A stretch of DNA of 64,000 nt from Bombardia bombarda (lineage: Eukaryota; Ascomycota; Sordariomycetes; Sordariales; Lasiosphaeriaceae): positions 6,285,001-6,349,000 of the forward strand of contig JAULSR010000001.1 of the NCBI GenBank assembly GCA_030512295.1, given 5' to 3'. The first letter of the stretch is position 1. The number at the start of each line of letters is the position of its first letter. The notes under the pieces were generated by a model. The model was not told where the DNA came from. It ran no database searches and saw only the letters and a list, made by a program, of their open reading frames with translations. Below, piece by piece: positions 36,761-46,900 of the stretch. The position numbers and the translations under genes are program-made.

Positions 36761-37601
36761 CTATGACCCAGGTGCTTCCTCAACAACGGATGCAAGGACA
36801 GATTTTTGTTCGACCTCGGGTTTAGGTGGTGATGGCGGTGGCCCTGCTGCTGTTGGTGCTGGTGATGCTGGTGCTGGTGTTGATGCCGGTGCTGATGCCG
36901 GTGGTGGGAGTGGCGCTTGCCGTGCAACTAACACACCCTCTTCCTCATCCTCCGCATCCCCCCGTTCTTCATCACTACTACTACCACCGTAGTAATCATC
37001 TAATACCCCCTTGTCCTCTTCTTCTTCCTCCTCAATCTTACTGACATCACGACTATTGCCACCATCAACCTCTGTACTGCCCCTATTACCTTCAACCCTC
37101 CTACTACCCCTATTGCCCTTCCCCTGATCCCCACCCCCTTTCTCCCCCGTCCAACCCCCCTCCGTCTCCTCCAGCAACTTCCTCACCCGCTCAATCCTCT
37201 CCATCGCCCCCTCCAGCCTCTCGAGCCTCTTCTTCTTCTCCGCCTCGCGGCGCTCGAGCGTCTCGACACGTTCCTCGAGCAGGGCACGCGCCCGCCGCTC
37301 GGCCGCCACCATTTCGTTGGCCTGCTCGAAGAGGGTGACGCTGAGCTCCTCGACCTCGCGCGAGGTGTCGCTCAGACGGCCCTCGGCGCGCAGGCGCAGC
37401 GTCTGCTCGCGCGAGAGCGCCTCAAGCAGCTCGTCGGTGCTGGGCGTGGGCGAGGCGAGCGGGATAGGCAGCTTAGTGATGTCGTATGCGTTAGTGTTTG
37501 GGTTGGTGAAGGGCGAGGGGCTGAGCGCGCCGAGGGGGTAGTTTTTGCTGTTGTTGTTTCGGCTAGTGGTATTGCTGTTGTTATAGCTGCCATGGCGGGC
37601 T

Positions 37602-37633
<32 letters not shown>

Positions 37634-38155
37634 TGGTGGCAAAGGCAGCGGCTTCAGGGCTGGTGCTGATCTGCGCGGAGAGAGGAATGCAGAGAGACGA
37701 GTTGCTGCGTTGGCGGGGAGGAAGGAGGTGCGTGCGGGCGATGGAGGCGGGAGCGGGTTGTTATTATTGTTGTTGTTCGAAGGCGACGACGAGATGGTGG
37801 TGCGGCCGCTGAGCGAGGAGGGGTTTGTTGATGTTGCCGCTGCCTTGGACGGAGAGGCCGGGACAGATGAGGAGATGGTCGTCGGCGAGTGCTGTTGCGA
37901 CTGCGAGTGGGCGCTGCTATCAGATAGCTGGGTGCGCAGCTGGGCCAGCTCGTCCTCGTAGTCGGCCCAGCGGTCGACGGCAGCCGAGGCCTTTTGGTTG
38001 AGCAGGCGCACTTGGGCCTGCAGGTCGGCGATCTTTTGCTGGGCATCGAGCAGGGCCGCTTGTGTGTCCTCAAACGGCGGCAGGCTCAAGCCAAACCCGC
38101 ATTGCGGACAGCATGGCGCCGGCGTGACCGTCATTGCAATGGTTGTTGCAGTCAT
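36761..38155 (-). CDS. Sec2-domain protein (Rab GTP exchange factor family)
   Basis: Likely nucleotide-exchange factor for a Sec4/Rab8-type GTPase in polarised secretion. Single exon, 464 residues, start MTATTIAMTVTPAP. An N-terminal CCPQCGFG cluster is followed by a first coiled coil (about 30-77). A long disordered part carries Asn runs (NNNNNNN, near 127-133) and a glutamine run from CTG/CAG repeats (37596-37632). The Sec2 coiled coil spans about 242-330: LLEALSREQTLRLRAEGRL, then VEELSVTLFEQANEMVAAER, the segment that in Sec2 opens the Rab switch regions. The tail is acidic (KIEEEEEEDKG) and then a Pro/Ala repeat from a TGCTGG-like DNA tract (36835-36905). Yeast Sec2 is longer (759 residues), so this is a short member; some fungi encode separate Sec2-domain proteins, hence no symbol. 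Confidence 0.87.
37596..37632. repeat. CTG/CAG trinucleotide tract (polyglutamine, minus strand)
   Basis: About 12 consecutive CTG units on the plus strand, read as glutamine codons in the Sec2-domain gene. Confidence 0.9.
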
Positions 38156-39350
38156 GCTGGCGTGAGTGAGGTGCGGTGGTGTGCTTCCTCACTTGCTCGC
38201 TTTAATCCAGGCGTTTCGTCGCGTTTTGTTGTCCGACTATTACTATTTGCACCTCATAATGATGGCTTACTGTGTAACGAGGAATCTTTGTTGGTTACCC
38301 AAAGAGCAAAGGGAAGCGGCACGGCGACAAGTACTGAGAAAATGAGGGGTTGGATTGCCCCTCGAGCCCTCCAACTGGCATGAAGGATCGTCTCTTTTTG
38401 GTGGCGCAAGCACTGGCGGCGGCGGCTCCCTGGCGATGGAAGGTGACATCCACGCACATTTATAGATGACATTAGCACGCATCCAGTTACTGCGTCTCCA
38501 GAAGCCCCGTGCGGATTGGTCCATTCGATCCGGGAGCCAGGAAATAAGCCTGGGAACGATCTCCAGGGGACTACCTACTGATTAGGTATGCACGGAAGGC
38601 CGGGTCACAGCGGGGTCAGGAAGATCGGAGCAGCTGGTCAGCGTCCACAACGGGCACCGTAACACGAGAAGGAGCTCCGAGATGGGCACCGAGCTTACTG
38701 CCCGGTTGTTCACTATTAAATCGTTTCCACGCTAGTAGCCGGTTTTTCGAAACAAAAACAGCCAGGCTACTGCAGGTCCCAACCATCATCCCCACAGTTG
38801 ATCTAAGATAGAACGCCGCGTTTCTTTATTCCTAGACGCTGACCCCTGAATAGTAAATTGGGGCCCGACCCGTTGAACATGCGCACGCCTCCATGTTATG
38901 GTTGTTTGTTTGATACGTATCTGGATATTTTTGTTCTTTATGCTGTTTAACGTGTTTGCGGTTTTCACCCCTGCCGCAGTTGTACCGCTCTATCCAACAT
39001 TCCCGCTATTAAACATGCTGTCTTTGCTTCTGCAGTTCAGCGCCAAGACTGTGTATAAGCGCTGTATGATAGCACTCATCTCTCTCCGCCGGGGTATCTT
39101 TGGTAGCTTTTTAACTCCTGACCTCTTTGCCGTGAAGCTAATCACAGTGTTGCTGGCCGACTTACGACAACGAGCACAACGCATCGATTGCCAGCACAGC
39201 CACGATCATATTCTTCTTCTGGCCGGGTCTTGGGCAATAGGCAGTTGCGGGATATCATGCTCGACGAATTTCCCGAGCTCTTTTCGCCAAATCTCTTGTA
39301 TCCGGGTATCTAAGCTGCCTCGTTGAGAGGCCAGCCCGCAAAGGCCTCCC
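38156..39350. other. Intergenic region between Sec2-like gene and CSL4
   Basis: About 1.2 kb containing the Sec2-like promoter and the CSL4 3' side. A plus-strand frame with a hydrophobic start (38898-39326) is antisense to CSL4's 3' side and shows no family match or splice structure; I do not call it. Confidence 0.5.
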
Positions 39351-40056
39351 TCAGTTAGGCTTTGCGACCTTTCTGGGCTCGCTAAAGCCCGTCTCGGGAT
39401 CCTTGTACTCTTTCCAGCTGACGGGGTACATGGTGTTACCCGCCTCGCTTGTTGCCATGATGACGCCCAGCTCGTTACGAGCCGTTGATAGGTAGTAGTT
39501 GGCTTGATCACCGAGAGAAATCTGTTGTTATATTATGGTCAGCTGGCTTGCACTGCCCCCAACCCGTTTGTTTGGACGAAAAGAGCAAACTCACCACCTC
39601 AGCGCGCACTATGTCTCCTGGGCGGAAACTTTCGTAAACTTTGACCTTGTCCTTCTCAGTGGCGCGCACATCCTGGGAGCGGATGAGACCCTGCCACTCG
39701 GCCTCCAAAACGGTATCACCGCAGACCAAAATGGCGACAACGGCTTGGCGGGGAGTGATACGGATGACGCGGCACAGGACTGTGTTGCCGACCTCGGGGA
39801 GGGCCTCCCGCTTCTCTGAGACGCCTGACCGCGACACAGTAATCGTGGGCAGCTCAGTGGGCACTACGGGGAGGATCTTGTTCAGGCGCTTTGCAGGGCC
39901 TGGGGCCTTGGCTGGCTGGTTGATGTGCACGACGCCCAGGAGCGACGAGTACAGGTTCGACTCATGGATGTGTGTGCCTGGCCCGGGCTGGTACTTTGAC
40001 GCTGGCCCCAGTAGCTGGCCAGGGATGGCGATCGAGGGGGAAGAAGAGGTCGCCAT
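39351..40056 (-). CDS. CSL4: Exosome complex cap subunit Csl4 (S1 domain)
   Basis: RNA-binding cap subunit of the nuclear and cytoplasmic RNA exosome (3'-5' RNA decay and processing). Two exons: 40056-39595 and 39521-39351, with a 73-nt intron (GTGAGT...CAACAG) joining in phase 0; 210 residues. The N-terminal domain includes IAIPGQLLGPASKYQPGPGT. The S1 domain (about 88-180) includes VLCRVIRITPRQAVVAIL, IRSQDVRA and FRPGDIVRAEVISLGD, the last running across the splice. The C-terminal part reads YYLSTARNELGVIMATSEAG, then MYPVSWKEY and a stop at 39353-39351. Length and all blocks are typical of fungal Csl4. Confidence 0.95.
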
Positions 40057-40632
40057 TTCTGAAGAGGAGGGAAGTTGCCGTTTTGCGATTCGATGGCGCG
40101 CAGCGATAGCGATATGCTTTACCTATTAGTCTAGCTTGGCATGTGCTGGAAACCCAATTCCCACGGCGGGCGGCAGGCGGTCGGTCAAAGTTAAAGTGGG
40201 GTGTGGAGGGGCAGAATTATTTACCAGGCTACGGGGGAGAAAAAAAAGTTAACAGGCGGAAGAAGCCGTCTGAATGCAACCTCAATGCAACCTGGAGCTT
40301 ATCCCGTGAAAGAAGACCGATATCGCCCTTGCTTCTTTCAGCCAGCTCCCGGATCTCATCACTACCGACCAAGCCAAGATGGCACCACAATTCGTCAGCG
40401 TGGACCCTAACCCCTTGAGCCCCTGACCGATCCCGCGGCGCGCGGCGTCCGGGGAGGGTCCAATAAATATGCAGCAACCGCGCCACGTTATAAGGTTCAA
40501 CAATTCACGAAGCTATAGAATCGTCCACCGTTCCCTGCAATTTTAGAGTTTCGCGCTCTCACGGCTGTACCTCACTCTATCGCCCCCCATTTTGCAGCAG
40601 ATCTTCAGTTTTCCCCCCATCTGCTAGCTACA
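40057..40632. promoter_or_regulatory. Divergent upstream region CSL4 / ERG2
   Basis: About 580 bases between divergent genes. No coding signal; regulatory role assigned by position. A pyrimidine-rich leader precedes the ERG2 ATG. Confidence 0.45.
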
Positions 40633-41392
40633 ATGGCGTCAACCAACGGTGGTGGCATTGGCGGTCTCCTCAAGTTCCTGGCCATCCTCATCGGCCTCTT
40701 GACACCCGTCATCTACTTGGTCGAGCAGAACTTTGAGTCCTTCTACATCTTCAAGCCGGACCACCTGCACGACCTGGCCAAGCGCGGTATCGCCACACAT
40801 GGCAACGACACGCGCGCCATCGTCGGCTACATTGTCGACGAGCTGACGAGCCTGCCCAGCACCAAGAATCACATCAACGTCGATGAGGAATGGGTGTTTA
40901 ACAATGCCGGCGGCGCTATGGGTGCCATGTACATCATCCATGCCAGTATGTCAATTCTATTTCTTACTTTTTCGTCCCATTTCCTACAGCCAAACAGAAA
41001 AACTAACCACTCCTCACCCCCTATTAGGCATAACAGAATATCTCATCATCTTCGGCACCGCCATCGGCACCGAGGGCCACACGGGCCGCCACACGGCCGA
41101 CGACTACTTCCACATCCTCACGGGCATCCAGCTCGCCTACGTGCCCGGCGAGTACGAGCCCGAGGTCTACCCCCCCGGATCCGTCCACCACCTCCGCCGC
41201 GGCACCGTCAAGCAGTACAAGATGCCCGAGAGCTGCTTCGCCCTCGAGTACGCGCGCGGCTGGATCCCCCCCATGCTCTTCTTTGGCTACGCCGACGGCC
41301 TCTCCAGCACCCTCGACTTCCCCACCCTCTGGCGCATGAGCTACGTCACTGCTCGCGAGATGGGTGCCAACTTGCTGCAGGGCAAGTTCTAA
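40633..41392 (+). CDS. ERG2: C-8 sterol isomerase (Erg2, sigma-1 receptor family)
   Basis: Moves the sterol double bond from C8 to C7 (fecosterol to episterol) in ergosterol synthesis, in the ER membrane. Two exons, 40633-40945 and 41028-41392, with an 82-nt intron (GTATGT...TTAG) and a phase-1 join that gives HASITEYLIIFG; 225 residues, normal for the family. One N-terminal membrane segment (about 11-31, GLLKFLAILIGLLTPVIYL). The cupin-like catalytic body has GHTGRHTADDYFHILTG, PGSVHHLRRGTVKQYKMP, ALEYARGWIPPML and FPTLWRMSYVTAREM. Acidic residues in the ADDYFHILTG and FALEYARG segments correspond to the essential Asp/Glu of sigma-1/Erg2. Confidence 0.96.
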
Positions 41393-42537
41393 GCAGCTTC
41401 CAATCCAAAGGAATGCGTTTTGTCGTTCTTGTATCATAGATTTGCAAAAAAAAATTGTAATATAGCGAGAGAGAGAGGGCGAGATAGACCAACAGGGGGC
41501 AGGTCCAGTAGAATATAACTAATGATTTGGATACGAACAATGAGCCTGTTTCCCTCCTTGTGCTGTCCCTGCACCCCCATATGTCCCAAGTTTTAATCAC
41601 CACCTAGATCAGTTGATTACAGCAGCAGTGAGATATCCATCTAATTGGTTGGAATTTGCATTTATTTTCGGAGAGAAAACCATCAACAAGGCATATAATT
41701 CAGTGACGAAGACAACGCGCTTCCAGATTAAATACCCTATGAATCCCCCTTCCCCTCAGGCCTAAAACCCATGACTGACTGATCGAACAAGCCCAAAAGA
41801 AATAGCAATAATAATAGAAGAGAAACCCCCCCCCCCATCGTCATCGACCCATAGGAACAAGAGGATATTTTTTTCTTCGAAGATCAACAAAAACTTTTCA
41901 ATACTTCGCCACCATTTCACATAAGCTTCATGACAAGAAGTGAGATCAGACGCCTTGATATGAGAAAAAGGGAAACCAAAAATGACCAAGCAAGAGCAGC
42001 AACACACAAGTACGCAAATGAAAAGGTTGAGTATAAACGTAGTAACAATGATATAAAAAATCAGAGGTCGACAATAGGATGTTAGTTAAACCGCCCATAC
42101 CGTCCCTATTTCCACCAAACCAATGTCCGCCTGCCCGCCCGCCGCCGTCGAATCCTATCCCGTCCGTATCCCGTCCGTCCTGTCCCTCGCCTAGTCTGGT
42201 TGTTCAAGACGGTTCGATAAGATGAGTTTTTATTTTCCCGCCCACCGCGCTCCCAGCCATGCATCCCATTTCACTTCGCTATATCGCACTCAATATGTTT
42301 GTGTTTGTTGTGTGTTTGTGTGTGTGTGTGTGATGAATGCATGCCATGGAAATGATAAAATAGTTGCTGTGTGGACCGAATCCCACATTCCCCTATAACT
42401 TTTCTTTTTGTCCGACCCCCTTTCCTTCCTGCCTATGTAGCAGTAATAAAAAATATATCCCTGACCTTTTTTTTGCTCAAACAGAAAAACCCAAGTAAGC
42501 CCGCCCGCCCCAAGCAGCTGCACTAGCTGCGTGCACC
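41393..42537. other. Convergent 3' region ERG2 / nmr
   Basis: About 1.1 kb without a gene, holding 3' regions of both neighbours. Includes a run of 10 C (41826-41835) and a GT-rich microsatellite (42299-42333). Confidence 0.55.
42299..42333. repeat. GT-rich microsatellite
   Basis: gtgtttgttgtgtgtttgtg followed by (tg)n, in the probable 3'UTR of the nmr gene. Confidence 0.85.
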
Positions 42538-43956
42538 CTATGCAAGCCACTCTTCGTCGTCCCGCTTGAGACCGCGCATGACAAGGCCGTCGTCATCTTC
42601 CTCATCCTCAGAGTCGGGGTGCTCCCGAGGAGGAGACAGGGGGCCGCCTCCGTTTTGGTGGTTGTTGTGATGGTTATTATGATTGCCACCACCACCCCCG
42701 TCATCCTCCTCCAGCATCCATGTCAGTCCGTTCGCCTGTTCCTCCAAGGGAAACACCTCTCTTGCGTACTCCTCCAGGCCTCTTGGCGCCTCCCAGATCT
42801 CCAGCGCCACCCTCGGGCAGCTCTCCTCGAGCTCTATGTCGCCGAAATAGGGAGGCTGCTTCTTTGGGTCGTCCTTTCCAAGCACGTATAGCTCTTCGAG
42901 GGCCTCCAGCTGGATCCGATATCCCTCAGGAATCTTGACCTTAATCTCGATGGGGCCGCAGACGTAACGGACAGGTCTGCCGACGCCCCGGGAGAAGACC
43001 CGACAGGCCTCCCGCGGAGTGAGCATCTCGTAGGCGAGGGCGATGCGCTGGCCGCCTCCCCACTTCTTCACGCCATCCTTAAAAATCTGGAGGATGGCAG
43101 GTCCCACGTCGTGTTCTGCGTCGAGCCAGGGGAGCTTGGCATCTGGGTGAAAAGGGGCTTGCCAGATCCAGGACCCGTCCGGTTGCATTTCGGTGCAAAA
43201 CATGGGGTAGGGTAGTGATGTGAAGTTGTTGTTGTAGATGCCTGTATAGACAAAGGTCGCGGGTAGGCCGATCTGTTTGATATAGGCCTCTACTTTGTGC
43301 TTGGACGCCCATAGTGGCAGAGATGGCCAGTCTTTATTGTAGGCATGGTGGTCGGGCATCGACGAGTAGATGTAGTGCTGGATCCCTGCCCTCTTGGCAG
43401 CATCTGCGATAGCCTCTCCAATTTTATGCTCGTCCCCATAGAAAGTTGTGTTGATAAAGGCGAGTTGTGCGCCCCGAAACAAGTCAGAAATCAACTCATG
43501 GTTGACGCCGATACCGGAGATGGGACCATTCTTTGTCACGTCCACCTGGGTGTGCTCGGCAGGCCGGTCTTTGGTATAAAGCTCTCCTCGTATGATGGTT
43601 ACGTTAGGATTCGTCGATACCTCTGTTGCCACCACGCCCTCGAGATTTCTCAGCTGCGCGCGGACGTGGTAGCCAACTGCGGTCGCAACCCTTATGAGTG
43701 AGGCAGCTTGGCGGCCACTGGCGTTGATAATGGCAATGGTCTTATCCGGGTTGGGCATCGCCCGTTTAGCGGGACGAAAATTCAACGAGTTATTCCTGGA
43801 TGTAAGGGCGAGAGGAGATAGTTCTGAGTAGGAGGACCTCGAGTGTTTGTGTCGCCTTTCTTCGTGGCCGCCGTTGTGGTGGCCGCCGTTGTGGGTGATC
43901 TTGATCTCCCTCGGAACTGGCCTGATGGCGAGATCCGAGTGAACTTCGCCCGGCAT
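42538..43956 (-). CDS. nmr: Nitrogen metabolite repression regulator NmrA/Nmr
   Basis: Negative regulator that binds the GATA activator NIT2/AreA and keeps nitrogen-catabolic genes off when ammonium or glutamine is present. Single exon, 472 residues from ATG 43956 (MPGEVHSDLAIRPVPRE); the in-frame codon at 43974 is TTG, not ATG. The dinucleotide-binding fold starts at about residue 72: KTIAIINASGRQAASLIRVA, with the GxxG-like turn of NmrA. HYIYSSMPDH replaces the catalytic YxxxK of short-chain dehydrogenases, as in NmrA. Further family blocks are LPWLDAEHDVGPAILQIF and RIALAYEMLTPREACRVF. Extra features are a Gly/His N-terminal stretch (HNGGHHNGGH), a Gly/Asn/His tract near 430 and an acidic C-terminus (DSEDEEDDDG). 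Length is close to the Neurospora protein. The next 5 kb upstream is non-coding. Confidence 0.92.
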   Translation of the reverse strand: MPGEVHSDLAIRPVPREIKITHNGGHHNGGHEERRHKHSRSSYSELSPLALTSRNNSLNFRPAKRAMPNPDKTIAIINASGRQAASLIRVATAVGYHVRAQLRNLEGVVATEVSTNPNVTIIRGELYTKDRPAEHTQVDVTKNGPISGIGVNHELISDLFRGAQLAFINTTFYGDEHKIGEAIADAAKRAGIQHYIYSSMPDHHAYNKDWPSLPLWASKHKVEAYIKQIGLPATFVYTGIYNNNFTSLPYPMFCTEMQPDGSWIWQAPFHPDAKLPWLDAEHDVGPAILQIFKDGVKKWGGGQRIALAYEMLTPREACRVFSRGVGRPVRYVCGPIEIKVKIPEGYRIQLEALEELYVLGKDDPKKQPPYFGDIELEESCPRVALEIWEAPRGLEEYAREVFPLEEQANGLTWMLEEDDGGGGGNHNNHHNNHQNGGGPLSPPREHPDSEDEEDDDGLVMRGLKRDDEEWLA

Positions 43957-46900
43957 CGAGGGATACCGGCGCAACGTTACCAGGGTTCTTGAATTTCCTC
44001 CCGTCTAGTCCGTGTACTGAACAACAACAGCAAACAGCTTCCCGTTTTCCAGTGTGTGTTTCTTATTGAGTTCCGCTTGGGTATGAAGTTGGTGGTGGTT
44101 TTGGCTAAAGATTGCGGTTGCAATGCCTGGCAGCGCAACTTGGGTGATAAGCCATACAAAAAAATGGAATAGAGAGAAGGGCGAGGCGGGCGATAGCCGA
44201 CAGCGGTGAGAAAGGATCCCGAGCCGAAGTAGGAACCCCTTCGGATGATATTACAGGTTGCAGCCCCCAGTGATAGATAGGACTGGCTGTCTGCTTTTAT
44301 GTTCGCCTATGGGCTGCGACGGATTGTTGGTGCCGGGTAGGCAGGGCAGTATCGCACAGCGTCGTTGATGGCGTATCGTGCTGTGGTTTATCTGTTAGTG
44401 GGGTTGCTGTTCCCTTGATAGCTACCTAGGCTGCGGGGCAGGGTGCACAAGGTGCAGGACAGGGGGACTTTGATATGCGAGTGCACAGCTTAGATAGGGC
44501 CAGAGGAATGGGCGGAGGGTTAATAATACCTGGGCAGAGATAATGGTTGCAGGTGGGCCAGAGTCAAGGGATGAAATCTAGAAAAAGTTTCTCTGCATAG
44601 CCGGCGCGACTGCGAATTGCGAACTGCGACGAGCTTTGGGCTAGGACCACAAGAAGTTCGATCTTGGGAACCGGTGCCGTTTTATTGCCAGGGAGCTCCT
44701 GGTGCCAGGGCGGCCTGCAAAGGGTGAAGGGGAGCACGATGAACAGACAAAGCGCGGCCAGCCAATCAGCTCCCCTATCTCAAAGCTACCGCTACCTTAT
44801 CCACTGTACAGACTTGTCGTCGGCGTGCAGGGCGAGGCTTTACGGGGGACGAGGGACGGGGAACGGATCCAGAGCAAAAGCCTTGCAAGCGAAAGATACC
44901 TCTGCGGCAGCATCCACTGGCTGGTGCAGGTGGCCTGACTAACGAGCAGCCAGCTTAATGTGGGATGGGAGATGGGAGATGGGAGGAAATTCCTACATGT
45001 TTTCCGACGGCCGGGACAATTCCGACAGATGCTTGACATTTCTAGGTGTAACGACCACAGTGAAAGAGCACGAAACTCCAACTTCAAATGGGGAGATTCA
45101 GATCGGTGGCGTAGACTTAGAAGGAGGTCGACACAGTGCCCACAACGTCCTGGGCTTCGACGGTGCAGCCTAAAGTGCTCCTTCCGCGCCTACGACTCGC
45201 CGACAAAGGTTCAACCCGCCCGAATAGGAAGGCTTCATCAGCAGAAACCGACCAGAACGGGCCACCTCACTACATGTAAGCGCAGCAACGACCACTGGAC
45301 TCTCGGTGATTGGACGCCTCAAGCACTGTAGCCCCACAAATACGTAGTGTACTTTACCGCCCTCCAGCTACTTTACCTCAACCCTCACACTTAACCTCAA
45401 CTGCATTGCATACCGGTCTAGATGCAAGGCCCTTGTGATGTTCTCTTATCCAACGTTATCCCTCTCACACTTCGCTTCCTTTGCCTTCTCTCTCGGCCTC
45501 TGTGCCATATTATGACGATTTTGACGATGACTCTGGTGTCATGCAGCTAGAGGTTGCTGTTACCTCATGTTTTCCCAACCGAAACCCTGAAGCGGCCATC
45601 TCATTAGACGGCTTTCGCTTCCTACTGAGATGCTGTGGAACTTGGCAAATCCCGGCCGGTCCCCAGCGCACACAACTCTGAATTTTGACCTGTCTCCCGA
45701 CTGCTTCGTCCGCTAGACAGCCAAGAGAGAGCTCCAGGCCCTGCATCCAAGACTTGCTTGCAACGGCGAAAGCAATGCCGCAGCACCACTTGGACCAAGT
45801 CGCTTTGAGGTGCTCCTGGCAAGATCGAGGGCCAATCAACCAACCTCCCTTTGCCGGGTGCATCTTTTATTGGCATTGAGGTACCAGACGAACCGGTCCT
45901 ATTCCTTGGGATCCTCCAAAGCCGCCTCTCGAGTCATTGGATCACGTCAGTGTCGACAACAAGCTCCTCAATCCAAGTGGGAGGGGGGATCTTTGGGCCC
46001 TTGGGGGGCCGAGTCCATTTTCGATTACGTACAAATCAGGTAACAAATACCCTCCTGAATTAGTCCTACGCAGTATAGCCTTGCTTCCGCCATTTTTGGC
46101 TTGACGGTGGCTATAAAAGGTCACTGTTTCTCGTCTTAGTGAGACCGAACATCTCCGCGGAAGCGATAAATGCCAGTATTTGTTCATTGTTTCTGTTTTC
46201 TCCTCGTGGGCATCGTCATCAGACACGAATGATCGATCCAGGACTCGGACTCCAGCACAGTCGACTCAACATGGAGGCAACAGGCGATGCCCAGGCTGAG
46301 CCAAACATAGCCCAACCTCAGCAGGAAGGACGATTGCACCCCGACTCAACCGATGGCTACAATGCTACTGAATGTCACTCCACGTGCCTCTACATGTTGC
46401 ACATAATGGACAGCCACAAGAGACTATTTCCCTGCACCACTGAGGTACGACGTATCCGTATCAAGCCGAGCCGAGCTCTGCTTCCCCGCCATTCTAGAAT
46501 TGCGGGGATAGGAATCGCGAATTCATGGCGGTCAAGGGCGGCTAGTAAAGCGATGGCAATGCCAGGCCGTGCTCTCTAGAATCTCGGCACCTCTTAGAGT
46601 ACTGATTCGATCCACCGCTCCCGCTTTCTAGAAGGGCTATCTTCTATCACGAGGCTCCTTAGCTTCTTCAGCGGCTGCTTTTTTTTTCTGCCTCTCATGA
46701 GCCTCCATGAAAGCGATCACATCATTTCAAGGAACTGGACGTCACCAGGGCGAAGGAATAAACCCCTGACCTGAAATCATGCCATGTCCCTTGTCGTCAT
46801 TCGAATTCCGAACAGAATCCGAAACAACCGCAACTCAGCAAAACCGCGTTGCATTTGCTGTTGACTGCGGTATCGGGAGTCGTATCATGCCGCTAGTGGG

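Noticed and set aside
38898..39326. 142-codon plus-strand frame with hydrophobic start
   Set aside because: Lies against the CSL4 3' side; hydrophobic start comes from TTT-rich DNA, and no family or second exon was seen.
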